Source of the DNA: Typha latifolia
Taxonomy: Eukaryota > Streptophyta > Magnoliopsida > Poales > Typhaceae
Assembly: GCA_019914945.1 (NCBI GenBank)
Contig: CM034105.1
Span: 6,944,001 to 7,008,000 of the forward strand
DNA: 64,000 nucleotides
Reading direction: 5' to 3'
Shown: one piece after another, positions 45,260 to 56,430 of the stretch
Layout of the letters: each line of letters opens with the position of its first letter
Numbering within the stretch: the first letter of the stretch is position 1
Made by a program: the position numbers and the translations under genes
Notes under the pieces: model-generated
What the model was told of the DNA's origin: nothing
Seen by the model: the letters and a program-made list of their open reading frames with translations, nothing else
The model's database searches: none

Positions 45260-45720
45260 GTCTCATAGATCTACAATTTCCAAAGTAACACTGTTACATT
45301 TCAAATTATTTTTACCACCAATAATATAGCAATTATCAGAAGTCCTAGATCCACAACATATAACATTACCTTCATGATCTAGGATAAGATAATTATTTTT
45401 GAAAAAAAATTACATCAAAGTTTTCGTCACAAAATTGACTGATGCTCAAAAGATTTGTTTTCAAACCTTCAATGTGAAGAACATTTTCCAAGGTAGGCAC
45501 ATTGGGAGTACTTATAATTCTTTTTCCAATTACCTTAGTTGAATTTCTGTAGCCAAAGATCACAACTCTCCCTTCACAATCTTCGAGTTTAGAAAGCATA
45601 GATCTATCACCTGGCATATGCTTTGAACAACTACTATCTAAATACCACATAGAATTTAAGGTCACTTTTCTTAACCTAGATAGATTTTGTTTTTACACCG
45701 TAAATGAATTTATTTCTAGA
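45260..45720 (-). pseudogene. Ty1/copia protease and GAG-pre-integrase region
   Basis: Read on the - strand the frame gives SMWYLDSSCSKHMPGDRSML, the copia protease active site with the usual D-S/T-G triad as DSS. It continues RVVIFGYRNSTKVIGKRIIS and then VLHIEGLKTNLLSISQFCDE. An open frame of 90 residues spans 45393-45665. The substituted catalytic Gly suggests an inactive protease. Confidence 0.85.
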
Positions 45721-45723
45721 TTT

Positions 45724-46312
45724 CTATAAAAAATTATAATGAGGTCTAATATGTCCTAGAATGCTATAGTGATAACAAGTAGGTACAAATCTTCTTCTTC
45801 TTACCTTATTTTGAGGAGTCTTATTAGAATTTACCTTTTTATCCTTTGAAGACTCACCACAATGTTGATTCAGATTTGACTTTGGAAAGTTTATCCAAGT
45901 TTGCTTTGGTGCTTCAAACGTTGACTTCATGTTATCTCCCTTTTGAAAGCATGTAGACACAAAAACAATCATCTTGTTATTTGAATTATCAGTGTATCCA
46001 AGTCTATACTTGTCCTTTCCAAAGATTTGAGCCTAAAGAATTTCATCTAATTTGTTCTCCCCTTTAAGAAATATCACTTCCTTCAACAAACGCTCTTACG
46101 CAATCTCAACGATCTTTGACTTCTCCTTAAATTCTTCCAGTTATTGTTTGACATGCTTGAGTTCTTCTTTGTTTTCATACTCGTATTGAATTTTTTCTGC
46201 TTCAACCGTCTTGAGTCTTGTAAGAAGTCGTACATTATTCTTCTTTAGATTGAAGGACTCTAGGTATAACTCATTGTATGTTTTTTTATATTTCTGAGTC
46301 CTCTTTGTCTTC
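45724..46312 (-). pseudogene. Ty1/copia gag, C-terminal part with decayed zinc knuckle
   Basis: On the - strand a Lys/Asn-rich stretch (SSKDKKVNSNKTPQNKVRRR) precedes CYHYSILGHIRPH. This is a nucleocapsid knuckle in which the second and last Cys are replaced. Gag is interrupted at 46312 by the hAT-like element and continues beyond 47179. Confidence 0.75.
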
Positions 46313-46320
46313 GGGTGGTA

Positions 46321-47170
46321 GGGCTGTCAGGCTTGACGAGCAGCTCGGGCTTGGCTTGGGCTCGGCTCGGGCTCGGCTCGGGTGAAGCTCGAGTCCAGCT
46401 CGGCTTGGTCAGAGCTTAGCCAAGCCCGAGCCATTATAATAGACTCAAAATTAATATCGAGCCGAGCCTGAGCTGGAGCCGGCTCGCTCAAGCTCGGCTT
46501 GATAGGCTCGATAGACTGACTAGCTATAACTAAGGATATGTGGCATAAAAAAGTATTGCCACGTGTCCCTCACTAACCCATCCTCACCCGTAATCCATTC
46601 AATATTCATCACCCTCACCTACCCCACCCTCACCCATCACTTCACCTTGCCCATCACGTCAACTTCCCCATCCTCAATTCTCTCACCCACCCCACCCTCA
46701 CCCTCACCCTCACCCTCATCCTCACCCTCATCCACGTGATCACCACTCATAACCTCACCCCACCCATAGCCACCTCCTCCATCCTCGTCGGCTTCCATCG
46801 GCAAGCCACCACCACGGCGCCACGCCTTCCTCTCCGTCGGCCTTCTCCTCCTCCTCCTCCTCCTCTGTTGTCCTCCTCCTCGTCCACTCCGTCGGCTTTC
46901 TCCTCCTCCTTCATTCACCATCTCCTCGTCGTCGCCTTCTCCTCCATCCGTCTCCGACTTCTTCGGCAAGCTGCCATCCATGCCGCCACCGCCTCATCCT
47001 CTAATCAAGCTCGAGCTTTGCTCGGGCTCGACTCGTGCTCGGTTAGGCTCGGCTCAAGCTCGGCACGAGTTGAGCTGAGCCTGAGCAAAATTATGAGACT
47101 CAAAAGTAATTTCGAGCCGAGCCTGAGCTAGAGCCAGCTCGCTCAGGCTCAGCTCGTTTACACCCCCATT
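46321..47170. mobile_element. hAT-like element carrying a GC-rich insert
   Basis: The left end is gggctgtcaggcttgacgag and the right end gctcgtttacacccccatt. Identical 8-bp direct repeats gggtggta flank it (46313-46320 and 47171-47178). Subterminal regions (46340-46510 and 47005-47160) are related inverted blocks of gctcgggctcggctcgg type. The middle (46560-47000) differs: CCCTCA and TCC repeats, GC-rich, open on both strands (Arg/Gly/Glu-rich on -, Pro/Ser-rich on +). It might be captured host sequence, but no protein family is recognisable. Confidence 0.85.
46680..46735. repeat. (CCCTCA)-type repeat inside the hAT-like element
   Basis: Repeated accctc units, partly interrupted, are followed by a (TCC) run at 46845-46885. 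This is simple-sequence DNA. It is not the plant telomere repeat CCCTAAA. Confidence 0.8.
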
Positions 47171-47178
47171 GGGTGGTA

Positions 47179-48195
47179 ACAATTCCTACTCATCTGCACT
47201 TTCAAAATCAACAAATGAATTAGTGAGAGATATAGAGGCAATAAAAGTTAGATAGTTTCCTTGTTCTTTCTTGAAATTATCATCTTCCGATTCATCCAAG
47301 TCATTCCAAGTCATTCTGATTCATCTGAGTCATCCAAAATGCTCATAACATCGTATTTTTCCCTCATGATTCTTAGACTCTATTTTGAAGAATTATTTCC
47401 TAGCTCAGAATTTGTACTCATAGAAAAAGAATTCTCTCAAGGTTTTTATTCTTCTCAAACTTCTCACTAGTAAACTTTCTTCACCGACTCCTCTAAGACA
47501 TCTCTAACAGTAGCTAAGGCCATTCATTTATACTTTTTAAGTTTAGAGAGAGTGGATTCAAAAGTTTGTACATAGATTCCCTACCAATTGCTCAACCTTC
47601 ATAATGTCAACATTCTTACTTTTTCTATGATAGTGACTTTAGCCTAAAACCTTTCAGGTAAGAACCCAAGAATTTTACGCAGTATTTTATGTTCTAGAAT
47701 TCTCTCTCCTAGGTTGAAAATAGAGTTCACTATGTTATTGAGTTTAGCGTAAAATTCATCAAAAGTTCCATTCTCTTACGTGTGAAGAGTTTCAAATTTT
47801 GTGGTCAACCTTTGCATGACAATAGTGGTAGCCTCATGTGTTGTTTCTAGGATAACCTATGCCATCTCTAGCAACCTCACACAGAATTCATCTAATGAAA
47901 CACAACTAAAAATAGCATTTATAGTCTTGCTATTCTAGCCTACTTTCTTATAGTCTAACTTTTGCCAAAACTCAACAGGGTTTTCAACAAGCTCGTTGTT
48001 TACTAATTATGTAGGTGCATTCAAACCATTCACTACATCAAGCCAAATACGTTCATCTCTTGACTTCATGAAGGCTCTCATCCAAGTCTTCTAGTAGCCA
48101 TAATTTGCTCCGTCAAGAATTGGAAGTTTAATCAGTATTGTCCATCTCTGTGAAAATTCATGCCTAGCGAATGTCTCTCTAAGATAAGAGAATTT
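47179..48195 (-). pseudogene. Ty1/copia gag, N-terminal part
   Basis: This lies between the copia primer binding site (48196-48207) and the hAT insertion. On the - strand it reads as gag-like text in several frames: an N-terminal WTILIKLPILDG / YWKTWMRAFMKSRDERIWLD-like block near 48040-48150, then FWQKLDYKKVGWN and helical Leu/Lys/Glu text. Stops are frequent. Its assignment rests on position and on continuity with the zinc knuckle and protease downstream. Confidence 0.65.
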
Positions 48196-48207
48196 GCTCT
48201 GATACTA
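48196..48207 (-). other. Primer binding site of the copia element
   Basis: On the - strand the site reads TAGTATCAGAGC, one mismatch from the initiator tRNA-Met complement. It lies two bases inside the LTR start at 48210. Confidence 0.7.
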
Positions 48208-48209
48208 AT

Positions 48210-48414
48210 TGAAAAAGTATAGATATATGTATATTTAAATCCTACACACGATTGCCAACACTTTGCTTAAGTAAATAAAATATAGAATAATAATGAACAT
48301 ATCAAGCAAAGATGAACACCAAGAATTTTATATGAAAAATTCTAAATGAATAAAAAAGCACGAATTCAAACTCGAATCAAACTAATCGCTAATAAATAGT
48401 AGTAGTTTATAAGT
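48210..48414 (-). repeat. 5' LTR of the copia element, truncated
   Basis: It begins tgaaaaagtatagat and matches 39248-39450. Similarity stops near 48414, where unrelated sequence follows. Confidence 0.65.
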
Positions 48415-48614
48415 GTCATCCCGAAAAAAAAATGGCAGCACCGAATACTAGGGCGTGCACATGCTTAGGGGTATTTTTAGTCTTTTCAAATTTTCATCTA
48501 CGATGTCAGGGGAATGATATATCTTTAATAATTCAGAGGATCTATATATATATATATATGAGATTCCTTTGGTGAATGTTACTCTTGCCCTAATCCTAGA
48601 CATCCACATATATA
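48415..48614. other. Short AT-rich spacer with (TA) microsatellite
   Basis: The spacer contains a tatata run at 48541-48558 and a second near 48607-48618. No gene is seen. Confidence 0.5.
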
Positions 48615-49376
48615 TATATAGGAACTTTTGATCCTCTACTGTCCCCTAGTAGGTGAAGAATTGATCGACATAGTAGATCCAATCGAGTGGATCCCCATCG
48701 TCGAACCATGGGAATTCAAGCCGCACTGTTCAGCCATGAATCCCCATATCTCGTTATTCCTCTCTTCTTGGTTTTGTTTGGACCTGAGGAGGAATCACCA
48801 TGGACCTCTGGTAATGGTGTGGAGGATTTGGATATCCATAATAGGGTTGTCGAGGTGCCAAATCATCAAAGTCCTCCCATTTGTTGAATTTATCCACTAG
48901 CGGCTTGGGTGGGGACCGGTGTGGTTTGACGCCCATCCCAAGTCACCTTGTTGCTGGAGTGGAGAAGAGGCTCCCTTAATGGTGGAGTGCACCTCAGAGG
49001 TCTTCCATCACGTGGTGGTAGGGGTGGAGAAGTTCGGCTGTGAAGGGGAGCTTCTATCGATTTAGGATTTTGGGTGCGAACCAGAGGATCCATCGCCACT
49101 AGGTTTTGTTGTGTGCCTATGACGGCTTGTGCCATGGCCTCCATGGACGATGGATGCTTGAATGGCCCTGCGTGACTCCATCAATTGAGCCATCATCTTG
49201 ACCAGATCTAAGTTTCTGGGCGAAGACGAACTAGAAGCAATTGTTGGTAAGTTAGGGTCGGCTCGGATCAATTCAGATCAGATCTAAACGTCTCCGCTAC
49301 TTTTGCTTTAGTAGAGGTGCCTTCATGGGATCTTAATGCCATTGATCTGGTAGTGGGCATGGTGTCCTTGAATGGT
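48615..49376 (-). pseudogene. Gypsy gag fragment (- strand)
   Basis: On the - strand, from the primer binding site at 49377 downward: MMAQLMESRRAIQASI, then a Pro/Arg-rich stretch and DLAPRQPYYGYPNPP, then VRLEFPWFDDGDPLDWIYYV and QFFTY near 48620-48715. This is the capsid block shared with gypsy A, C and D. It ends after about 0.75 kb, with no protease or pol attached. Confidence 0.75.
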
Positions 49377-49390
49377 GGCTCTGATATATG
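49377..49390 (-). other. Primer binding site of the - strand gypsy fragment
   Basis: On the - strand the site reads CATATATCAGAGCC, a mutated form of TGGTATCAGAGCC. It lies upstream of the gag fragment. Confidence 0.5.
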
Positions 49391-50250
49391 TTATGAATTG
49401 TTCTTGGGAATTGTTCTCGGCTATTGGCCTAAGATCTGGTGTAGTGCGGTTTGGGCCGGCGGATTGGGTTGTGGATTTGGTGGGGCCCAAGAGCTTGGAC
49501 GTGGCTAATGGTTTAGGGCAGATTTGGGATGTAGTAAGGAGGTCTAGGAAGATGGTGATAGCAAGGTACGGTGGAGGAGAGGTCCGAGATGATGTTTAGC
49601 CTCCGACTATATCATTAATTATAACAATAGTGAGGAGGATTTCTAGATCGATGGTTCAGAGGGTAGAGATGATGGTCTAGGGTGAGAGAGAGGTGGTGGA
49701 AGAGGGAGGAAAGGCCAGAAGAGGCGATAGTGGCAGCAGTGGAGGCATGCGACTTGGTGGTGATGCTCAACTTGGTGGTGGTAGTGGAGATGGAGATCTG
49801 GACGTGAGGGTTCCAAGAAGGGGGTAGCACATGATAAGGAGAGAGGGAAGAAAGGGGAGAAGGTGGTCAGTGCCCTAGGAGGTGGGGAGGTTTGATGGAG
49901 GGAGGTGGGCCAAGAAGAGGGCTCACAGTTAGGTTTGAAGGAGAGGGAGAGAGAGTCTAGGTTGAAGAAGGTAGAAGAGAGATAGTGAACTTGATCAATT
50001 CATAAAAATATTATTAATTCGGGTTGCACTTGACAATTTATATTGAAGACTACCGGTTAACCCAAACCCTAATTATTAATTAAGTTCATCCATAAACTGA
50101 TTCAACTAATATAAGTTGAAAATAATTAAAACTAAGTACTAAATTAACCATCTAACTAGATAAGTGACTCAAGTCATGAGCCTAATGTCCACGAGGTGAT
50201 TCGATATGACTCGAATCACATCAATTTTTTACCTGCGGGACCACATTAAT
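49391..50250 (-). repeat. Probable 5' LTR of the - strand gypsy fragment
   Basis: This region lies immediately outside the primer binding site. It is purine-rich on the + strand (gggagaaggtggtcag, gagagggagagagagtc), i.e. a pyrimidine-rich leader on the - strand as in the other gypsy LTRs. AT-rich DNA follows from about 49990. No second copy was found, so the outer boundary is a guess. Confidence 0.45.
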
Positions 50251-50344
50251 TAGCGTTTCCTCACCAATAGTGTATTTATGGTTAAATCTTGCTACAATCG
50301 CGTCACCTTTTTAGGATAGAGATCGCAAAGACTAACAACATTTA

Positions 50345-50880
50345 AAAGATTTTGTTCCAACAAAGGTCAAGGTGTTTCTTTGACTTGCTCATCGGGACGA
50401 GTTGCATGAAGGCAAATAAAATAGTCAAGAAGGGCTTTCAATGACCTACCATCTGTGCTTTGTGTAGAGATGGTGTTGAAAATCTGAATCATTTACTCAT
50501 CCAACGTCCCTTCATTGCGCACCTTGGAATCGACTCTTTTGGCCGACCTCTTGGATGGACTACTAGTAACAACGAAGGATTGTTGAGATCCTCTCTCAGC
50601 TGCGTATGGGGGTTGTTATGTTGCTAGTGGTCATCTGGTGGAAATTTTGGTGGGAGAGGAACAATAGAATTTTTTATATGACGGTCCTCACCTGCTGGAG
50701 ATACCGTCTCAAGTTTGCAGGTCTTGGAGAAAATACTGTTCCCTCGTAAGAGCAAGATTTAGTTCTCTAATTTTAGTAAGCATTGTAATCTGTATCTTCC
50801 CCCATCCCCTCACCACTGTGCATTCTACCTCTTTTCTAATATAATTGGGTTCTACCATTTCTTTTTTTTTTTATTTTTAA
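50345..50880 (+). pseudogene. LINE (L1-type) 3' end: zf-RVT domain remnant
   Basis: Reading + frames: KVKVFL (50363), LAHRDELHEGK, then CALCRDGVENLNHLLIQ around 50454-50510, the conserved C-x2-C...H zinc motif found after plant LINE reverse transcriptase. After a frameshift it reads IWWKFWWERNNRIF near 50634-50680, the usual C-terminal WERNxRIF signature. An untranslated tail with a T/A run ends near 50880. The RT itself is absent, as in 5'-truncated LINE copies. Confidence 0.8.
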
Positions 50881-51821
50881 AAGCCTATCGTACGACAAAA
50901 AAGTTAATCTATGTGAGTCAAATGAGGCTAGAATGAGTGAGATTTCAATTGGAGGCGAAGTACTCCATAATCGTGGATGCTGCTCACTTTATGCGCTTGA
51001 TTAGTCTTACAGTACATGAACCAGTTGACAGCAAGTCTTTCAGACAGCAGTGCCTTCAAGCCCCCACATGGAATTGAACTTTTCTCTCTATACCTAACTC
51101 CTCCAAAACTTGAGCAAAATATCTACAAACAATAGTTATGATATCTAGAAAAGAAGAAGAATAACTTCACTCATTAGTTGGTGCTGCAGAACAAAAAGGA
51201 GATAGGAACAAGACAAGAGGTCCAAAGAATCTTTTACTCCTCTCCACTCTCCTCTCCTTCCTCATATATCTGAGATAGTCTAGCCTTATTACCAAATTTA
51301 CCATGAAAGAACTCAGTCACGTAATATAAATGCAGGCAATAGGCACTCCAAGAATATGATCCACATATTTTTGCTCCATATTATGGGAAACTTTCACATT
51401 TTCATGCAAGCCTGAGTTTGTAATGGTCATACAAGATAACGAGGTTTCTGAATCTAAATCTAACTAATGTTCATGTTTGCTAGAATTGGTTTGTTAGGTA
51501 TCTGCCATTTTGCTAATTTACTAGATTGTTGTTCTAAAGCCACCAAAATGGTTTTCAGGAAAATAGTCATTCTTCCATATCTACATCTGAAAATGTCGAC
51601 AGTCTTAAGCTGTCTAACATGCCTCTATAAAGGAATACTTCTGTATCAAATTTTTGCAGTAAAAGATTAGTTTGCAATCATCTGTAGCAACTCTGAGTGA
51701 CAATCCTTGCAGAATGCAAATTAGCATAACTCATTCTTTATTACCTTATCGGACTCTACGGTCTTTTCTACTAAAAAAAGAAGTCTAATTTACTGGATAC
51801 TAATCTCTCTGACCTTCACTC

Positions 51822-51890
51822 CTCTCGTAATGAGCATTTTGTTGTTACCTCTCTTCTCGTAATAAGCATTGTTTTGTTACCTCTCTTCGG
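51822..51890. repeat. Two-unit tandem repeat of about 33 bp
   Basis: The units ctcgtaatgagcattttg...ttacctctctt and ctcgtaataagcattgtttt...acctctctt lie head to tail with few differences. Confidence 0.75.
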
Positions 51891-52564
51891 CATTCTAGTA
51901 ATTCATTAAAGTAACTCTGCTTGCAATGACTTGAATCTATTGGCCAAGTAGCTTTCTTTTTTGGCCATGGAATAAGGAAAAATTATTCTTCTCAAAGCAG
52001 ACCAATCTCTGGATCATATGGCTTGTGAATAAGACTACATTTTGCTGACAGAACAAATTTATCCAGACCACGTCAATCTTCACGAATTCATTTTCTGGAG
52101 AAGAAACACTGTCGGAGGAGCAAAGAAGCCACTACAAAATAAACAAAATGATTGATTATGTGCAGTTAGCTGGCTAAATAATATGATATCATCAACTTGA
52201 CGTTAATTTTGATAGTTGACCCCCAGAATTGCATAGTAGCCCAAACCTCAGTAGTTTACAGAGAACCTATTTAAGCTACTAAAAAGTAAAGAAAAATGAT
52301 TTAAAGAGATTACCTAGGGCAACTAACTTTAAATCTGAAACTAATCCTATAGTGCCACTGCTTAGGTTACAACAACTCAGTTATATCGAGCCAATCAGTT
52401 TGGCGTATGTCCTCCTGTCATACTAGATCATCTCAACTCAGATCACAATTAAGCCCTCTTTACAGTCTAAAATCAGTAAGCTCTACAAATTTTCTAAGAA
52501 CATAAGCCTTTTTTTACTCGAAGAGTTCTTCGATAATAATTAATTGAAAAAGAGATTATTCTCT

Positions 52565-52950
52565 GTTAGCAGGATCCTTGGTAGACATCCTGGGACTAGA
52601 CTGATACTCTGAAATCCAGCCTACTTTTTCTTGGTGCCAAGATGAAACCACAATCAAGAATAACTATGAGAAAACAAGAAACCATAACTAATAAACATAT
52701 TTCATGAGATCAAGAGATATTATTGGCTCCAATAGCAAATAGAACACATTTTGGGAAAGGATTGGAAAACTTTCACTATGTTAACCAGATCCATAGATAA
52801 CACCATGGGCTGGACTGATAGATCTGAACGCTTTCACCTTTTCAGCCCATCCTTTAGGAGCCAAAGATGAAAAGAGCAATCAAAAAACAATGCGACAACA
52901 TGTATATAAATAACCTGTAAACTTATTTCACAGGATCTCAGAGAACATGA
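52565..52950. repeat. Two diverged direct copies of a ~160-bp block
   Basis: Both copies share ggactagactgat / gggctggactgat, gaaatccagcctac / cagcccatcc, gccaagatgaaa / gccaaagatgaaaa, acaatcaa, aacatatttcatgagatc / aacttatttcacaggatctc. They are separated by about 60 bp. Function is unknown. Confidence 0.55.
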
Positions 52951-53025
52951 GATAAATCCTATCAACCTTCTAAAGGAGGTCAACCTCAATGCTTTAGTTC
53001 TAATACTAGTTCATAATAATTTGTT

Positions 53026-53800
53026 AGGGTTAATTACTCTAATACCCCCTCAAGTATACCCGAATTTTATAGGGACCTCCTAAATTTTTTTATGTTACAA
53101 TATCACTCCTAAACTTTAAGGTAAAATAAAACAGGTAACAACGATGACGGAAAATGCATATTGACCAACTATACCCCTAATAAAATAATGATTTCATTAA
53201 AATTAGAAACAAATAGTAAATTACCTAAATAATCTCAACGTCTCTCCTCCATCAAACCCATGCCGATCACCTTGTCGAAGCACGCGGGACAATGCCATTG
53301 GACTCGAGGGAGGCTTGGACGAGGCCAAAGAGCCTGACCTCACTTGCTGTCGCTGCCGAGGCTGCTCGGCTCCTCGCCGGCGCACATATGCAAGCGGCCA
53401 ATTAAGAAGTTGGCATGGTGCTTGGCTGTCGCAAGAGATGGTGGGGAGGCAATGTCGGTGATTGGCGACGGTGAAGGGGCGGTTGGCAATGGTGAAGGGC
53501 GGTCAACGATGGTGAAGAGGAGAAGTCAGTGAAGATTAATTTTTATAATAAGTTAAATTTAATTATAATAATATATATCTTTCTATCCTAATTTAATTAA
53601 AGGGTTTATGAAGGCATCTATGTCATTTTGGGGTTAATTAACCACGTAAGCTTAGTAGCCCAATTTTTCTGATTGTAGACTAATAGATAGGTCACATTAA
53701 GATTTTCTAAAAATTTAGGGGTGACATTATAACCTAAAAAAGTTTAGGGGGTCTTCGTGAAAACCCGGTATACTTTAGGAGTGTTAGCGTAATTAACCCT
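53026..53800. mobile_element. Long-TIR DNA element (hAT- or Mutator-like) with GC-rich interior
   Basis: Termini AGGGTTAATTAC and its inverse extend into imperfect inverted repeats of about 50 bp or more (shared CTCAAGTATACC / TAAAGTATACC). The direct repeat aatttgtt flanks both sides (53018-53025 and 53801-53808) and reads as aatttgtta if counted as 9 bp with the terminus shifted. The AT-rich ends enclose a GC-rich segment at 53230-53530 that holds a short open frame (LLGSSPAHICKRPIKKLAWC) but no transposase. It may carry captured genic DNA. Confidence 0.8.
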
Positions 53801-54289
53801 AATTTGTTATATAAACTCCTGACTCTCCTTATCTTTCAACAGAAAGATCTCCACCTCTGTTTAAGTTTATGCACTACTTATCCAGATTCCATATATATAT
53901 ATTTCCCTCTTCAAAGCATCAGAAATGGACCATGTACCCAAATCACTTATCATTTGTGATCACATTATTTCTGGAATTGGAATTGCACTATAGGTCTACA
54001 CAAAAGTAAGCTTACAAAAAGAAAACTCTAGAATGTCATGAATAAATGAAAATCTTTGTTTATGCAACTAATGCTAAATGGAAGCAACATGTATATTATA
54101 ACAAAGGTTTGAAAAATCCAGATCAAGATCGATCTTCTAAGAAAACTATACGTATTAGTCGTATCGGTTGCTTGAATCAGATCGAATTTTCTTTAATTAT
54201 GTAAGCTCTAAATAATCAAAAAATGACAAAAAATAATAAAAGAAAGAAAGAAAAGCTATGGTTCAATGAAAACTAAAAACAAGAAGAGA

Positions 54290-55500
54290 TTAGAAAGAGA
54301 GTGTGATAGGGCGCCTAGCAAGTACACGAACTGGCTCTACGATCTCTGTCTCCTCCAATAGCTCCGGTAGAACTGATCCAACAACCTCATAATCTCCAAT
54401 CCTCTCTCTCAGCAATGAAACAAGGAAGAGAGGATGCACTCTCAAACCCTCAAGCAGCTCCAAATACGCAACTAGACCGATATGCTCTAACACCCGAAAC
54501 GAACCAAAGTAGCGATGTGCTAACTTCTGGTTTCGCATCGGACGCAAGGTCACCTGTCGATACGGTTGCACTCTCACGAACACCCAACTGCCAATGTCGA
54601 ACTCCTGCTCCTGATGGCTGCGATCATAAACTTGCTTCATGCGATTTTGAGCAAGTTTAAGATGGGCACGCAACCTTCTCAATGTGGCGTCTCTATCCAT
54701 CAAAGCTAAGTGTACCTTCGTTCGATCTGCAGATGCCACTAGGTCATAAGCGCGTAATGTCGGAGCCGTGCGCCCATATACCACCTCGAACGGAGTCACG
54801 CTAATGCTGTTGTAGTGCGCAGTATTGTAAGACCACTCCACCTATGGTAAGAACTCTAACCATAATCTCGACATTTCTCTAACAAAGCACCGCAAGTACT
54901 GTTCAATGCCTCGATTGACTACCTCGGTTTAGCCGTCCATCTATGGATGGTAGGCCGAACTGAAGTTCAATCGAGTTCCCTGTAATTTAAAAAATTCCAT
55001 CCAAAAGTCGCTCATAAATACACGATCACAGTCTGAGACAATCGTGCGTGGCATGCCATGCAACTGAACAACATCTCTAACAAAAATTTCAGCCACCGAA
55101 TTAGCTGAAAACAGATGTGATAATGCAGAAAATGTGTATACTTGCTCAATTTGTCAACCACCACAAAAATAACGGAATAACCACGTACCAATAGAAGAAC
55201 TTCTATGAAATCCATAGAAATGTCTTCCCAAACACTGTCTGGTATCAGTAGAGGCTATAGTAATCCGGCCAGTTTCAATGTGGTTGCCTTAGCTCTTTGA
55301 CAGACTTCGCAAGCACGGACAAAACTCCTCACATCTCGCCTCAGTCCTAGCCACGTGCAACTCTGTAATATCCTCCTGTAAGTCCTCAAGACACTCTCAT
55401 GACTAGCCTTTGGAGTTTGGTGAAAGTGCTCCAACAATTTTTGCCGCAATCCATCATTTATGGGCACCCGAATGCACCCGCGATCCAGCAGCAAACTGCC
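54290..55500 (-). pseudogene. Gypsy F integrase, C-terminus truncated
   Basis: On the - strand: zinc-binding part near 55255-55500 (HESVLRTYRRILQSCTWLGL, FVRACEVCQRAKAT), core pieces 54860-55215 (MDFIEVLLLVRGYSVIFVVV, MACHARLSQTVI), and a 183-residue open C-terminal part at 54290-54841 (MEWSYNTAHYNSISVTPFEV, DRSHQEQEFDIGSWVFVRVQ, LEHIGLVAYLELLEGLRVHP). It ends at VRVLARR without chromodomain, polypurine tract or LTR, so the 3' end has been lost. Confidence 0.85.
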
Positions 55501-56430
55501 TCAATTCTCCAACTCTAGATGGCGCTCTGGATTATCCAACATCTCTTATAACAATCTCAAAATATTTGGGTCAGATGTACATGTATACCTCAGCTCATCA
55601 AGAAAAGGAAAGGTATGAGAAGAATAGGCTGCGAGCTCGGCAGTATCGGGTTGGTGTGATAGTAGTATCTGGGTCATTGTTGTTTTCAGTTTTTCAAAGG
55701 CTATAGTGGCTTCATCCGTCCATCTAAAAGAGTCCTTCCTTAGTAAAGAAGTGAGAGGAGCAGCGATCTTGCCATACCCGGCGATGAAGCGGCGATAATA
55801 CCTGGTCAGCCCCAAAAATCCTCGCAATCCAGTGGTGGAAGTAGGGATCGGCCAAGCGGCCATGCACGCCACCTTTTGAGGATCCGCTACCAGTCCTTCG
55901 CTGTGATGATGTGGCCTAAAGACTCCACTTGTGGTACTCCCCATAGACACTTGGATTTTTTAATCTTCAGCTGGTTTTGCTTCAACAATTTCAGCGCATC
56001 CTCCAAATGTCATCAAAGAATACCAAGACGTACTTTCATAGTAGAGGCCGGAAAATATCATTCATGAGGCTTTGAAAAGTAGCTGGAGCATTAGTGAGAC
56101 CAAAGGGCATCACCCGGAACTCGTAGTGCCCGTCCGGTGTCCTAAATGCAGTTTTGTGCACATCCGCCAGGTAAACACTAATTTGATAATACCTGACCCT
56201 CAAGTAATATGGTCGCCCCTGCAAGCTTGTCTAGAAGCTCCTCTATCACCGGAGTGGGAAACCAGTCCTTGACGGTAATAGCATTTAGTGTCCGGTAGTC
56301 GACACAAAAACGCCATGTCCTATCCTTCTTTCACACAAATAGCACGGGCGATGAGTAAGAGCTATGACTTGGTTGTATGAGACCTTGCTCTAATATCTTA
56401 GCTACCATCTTGAAGATAACTTCCTTTTGC
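55501..56430 (-). pseudogene. Gypsy F reverse transcriptase with RNase H deleted in frame
   Basis: On the - strand from 56430 downward: [19 protein letters not shown] text near 56250-56320, [20 protein letters not shown] and [20 protein letters not shown] (56050-56180), then a catalytic VLVFFDDI near 56010-56035 followed by a short deletion. Connection text GLRGFLGLTRYYRRFIAGYG appears at about 55780-55850. The open frame 55546-55950 then passes from FEKLKTTMTQ straight to ILLSHQPDTAELAAY, removing about 130 residues that should be RNase H. Confidence 0.82.

Larger units (their letters stand above)
50881..53017. other. Non-coding stretch without recognised gene
   Basis: No domain is recognisable on either strand. 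The region has lower transposon content than its surroundings. It contains a small tandem repeat (51822-51890) and two diverged copies of a ~160-bp block (52565-52725 and 52788-52950). Confidence 0.4.

Noticed and set aside
46680..46735. Telomere-like repeat
   Set aside because: The unit is CCCTCA with interruptions, not the plant telomere unit CCCTAAA, and it lies inside a transposon.
46637..46981. Arg/Gly/Glu-rich 114-residue open frame on the - strand
   Set aside because: Driven by TCC and CCCTCA simple repeats within the hAT-like element; kept only as evidence for a captured insert, not as a gene.
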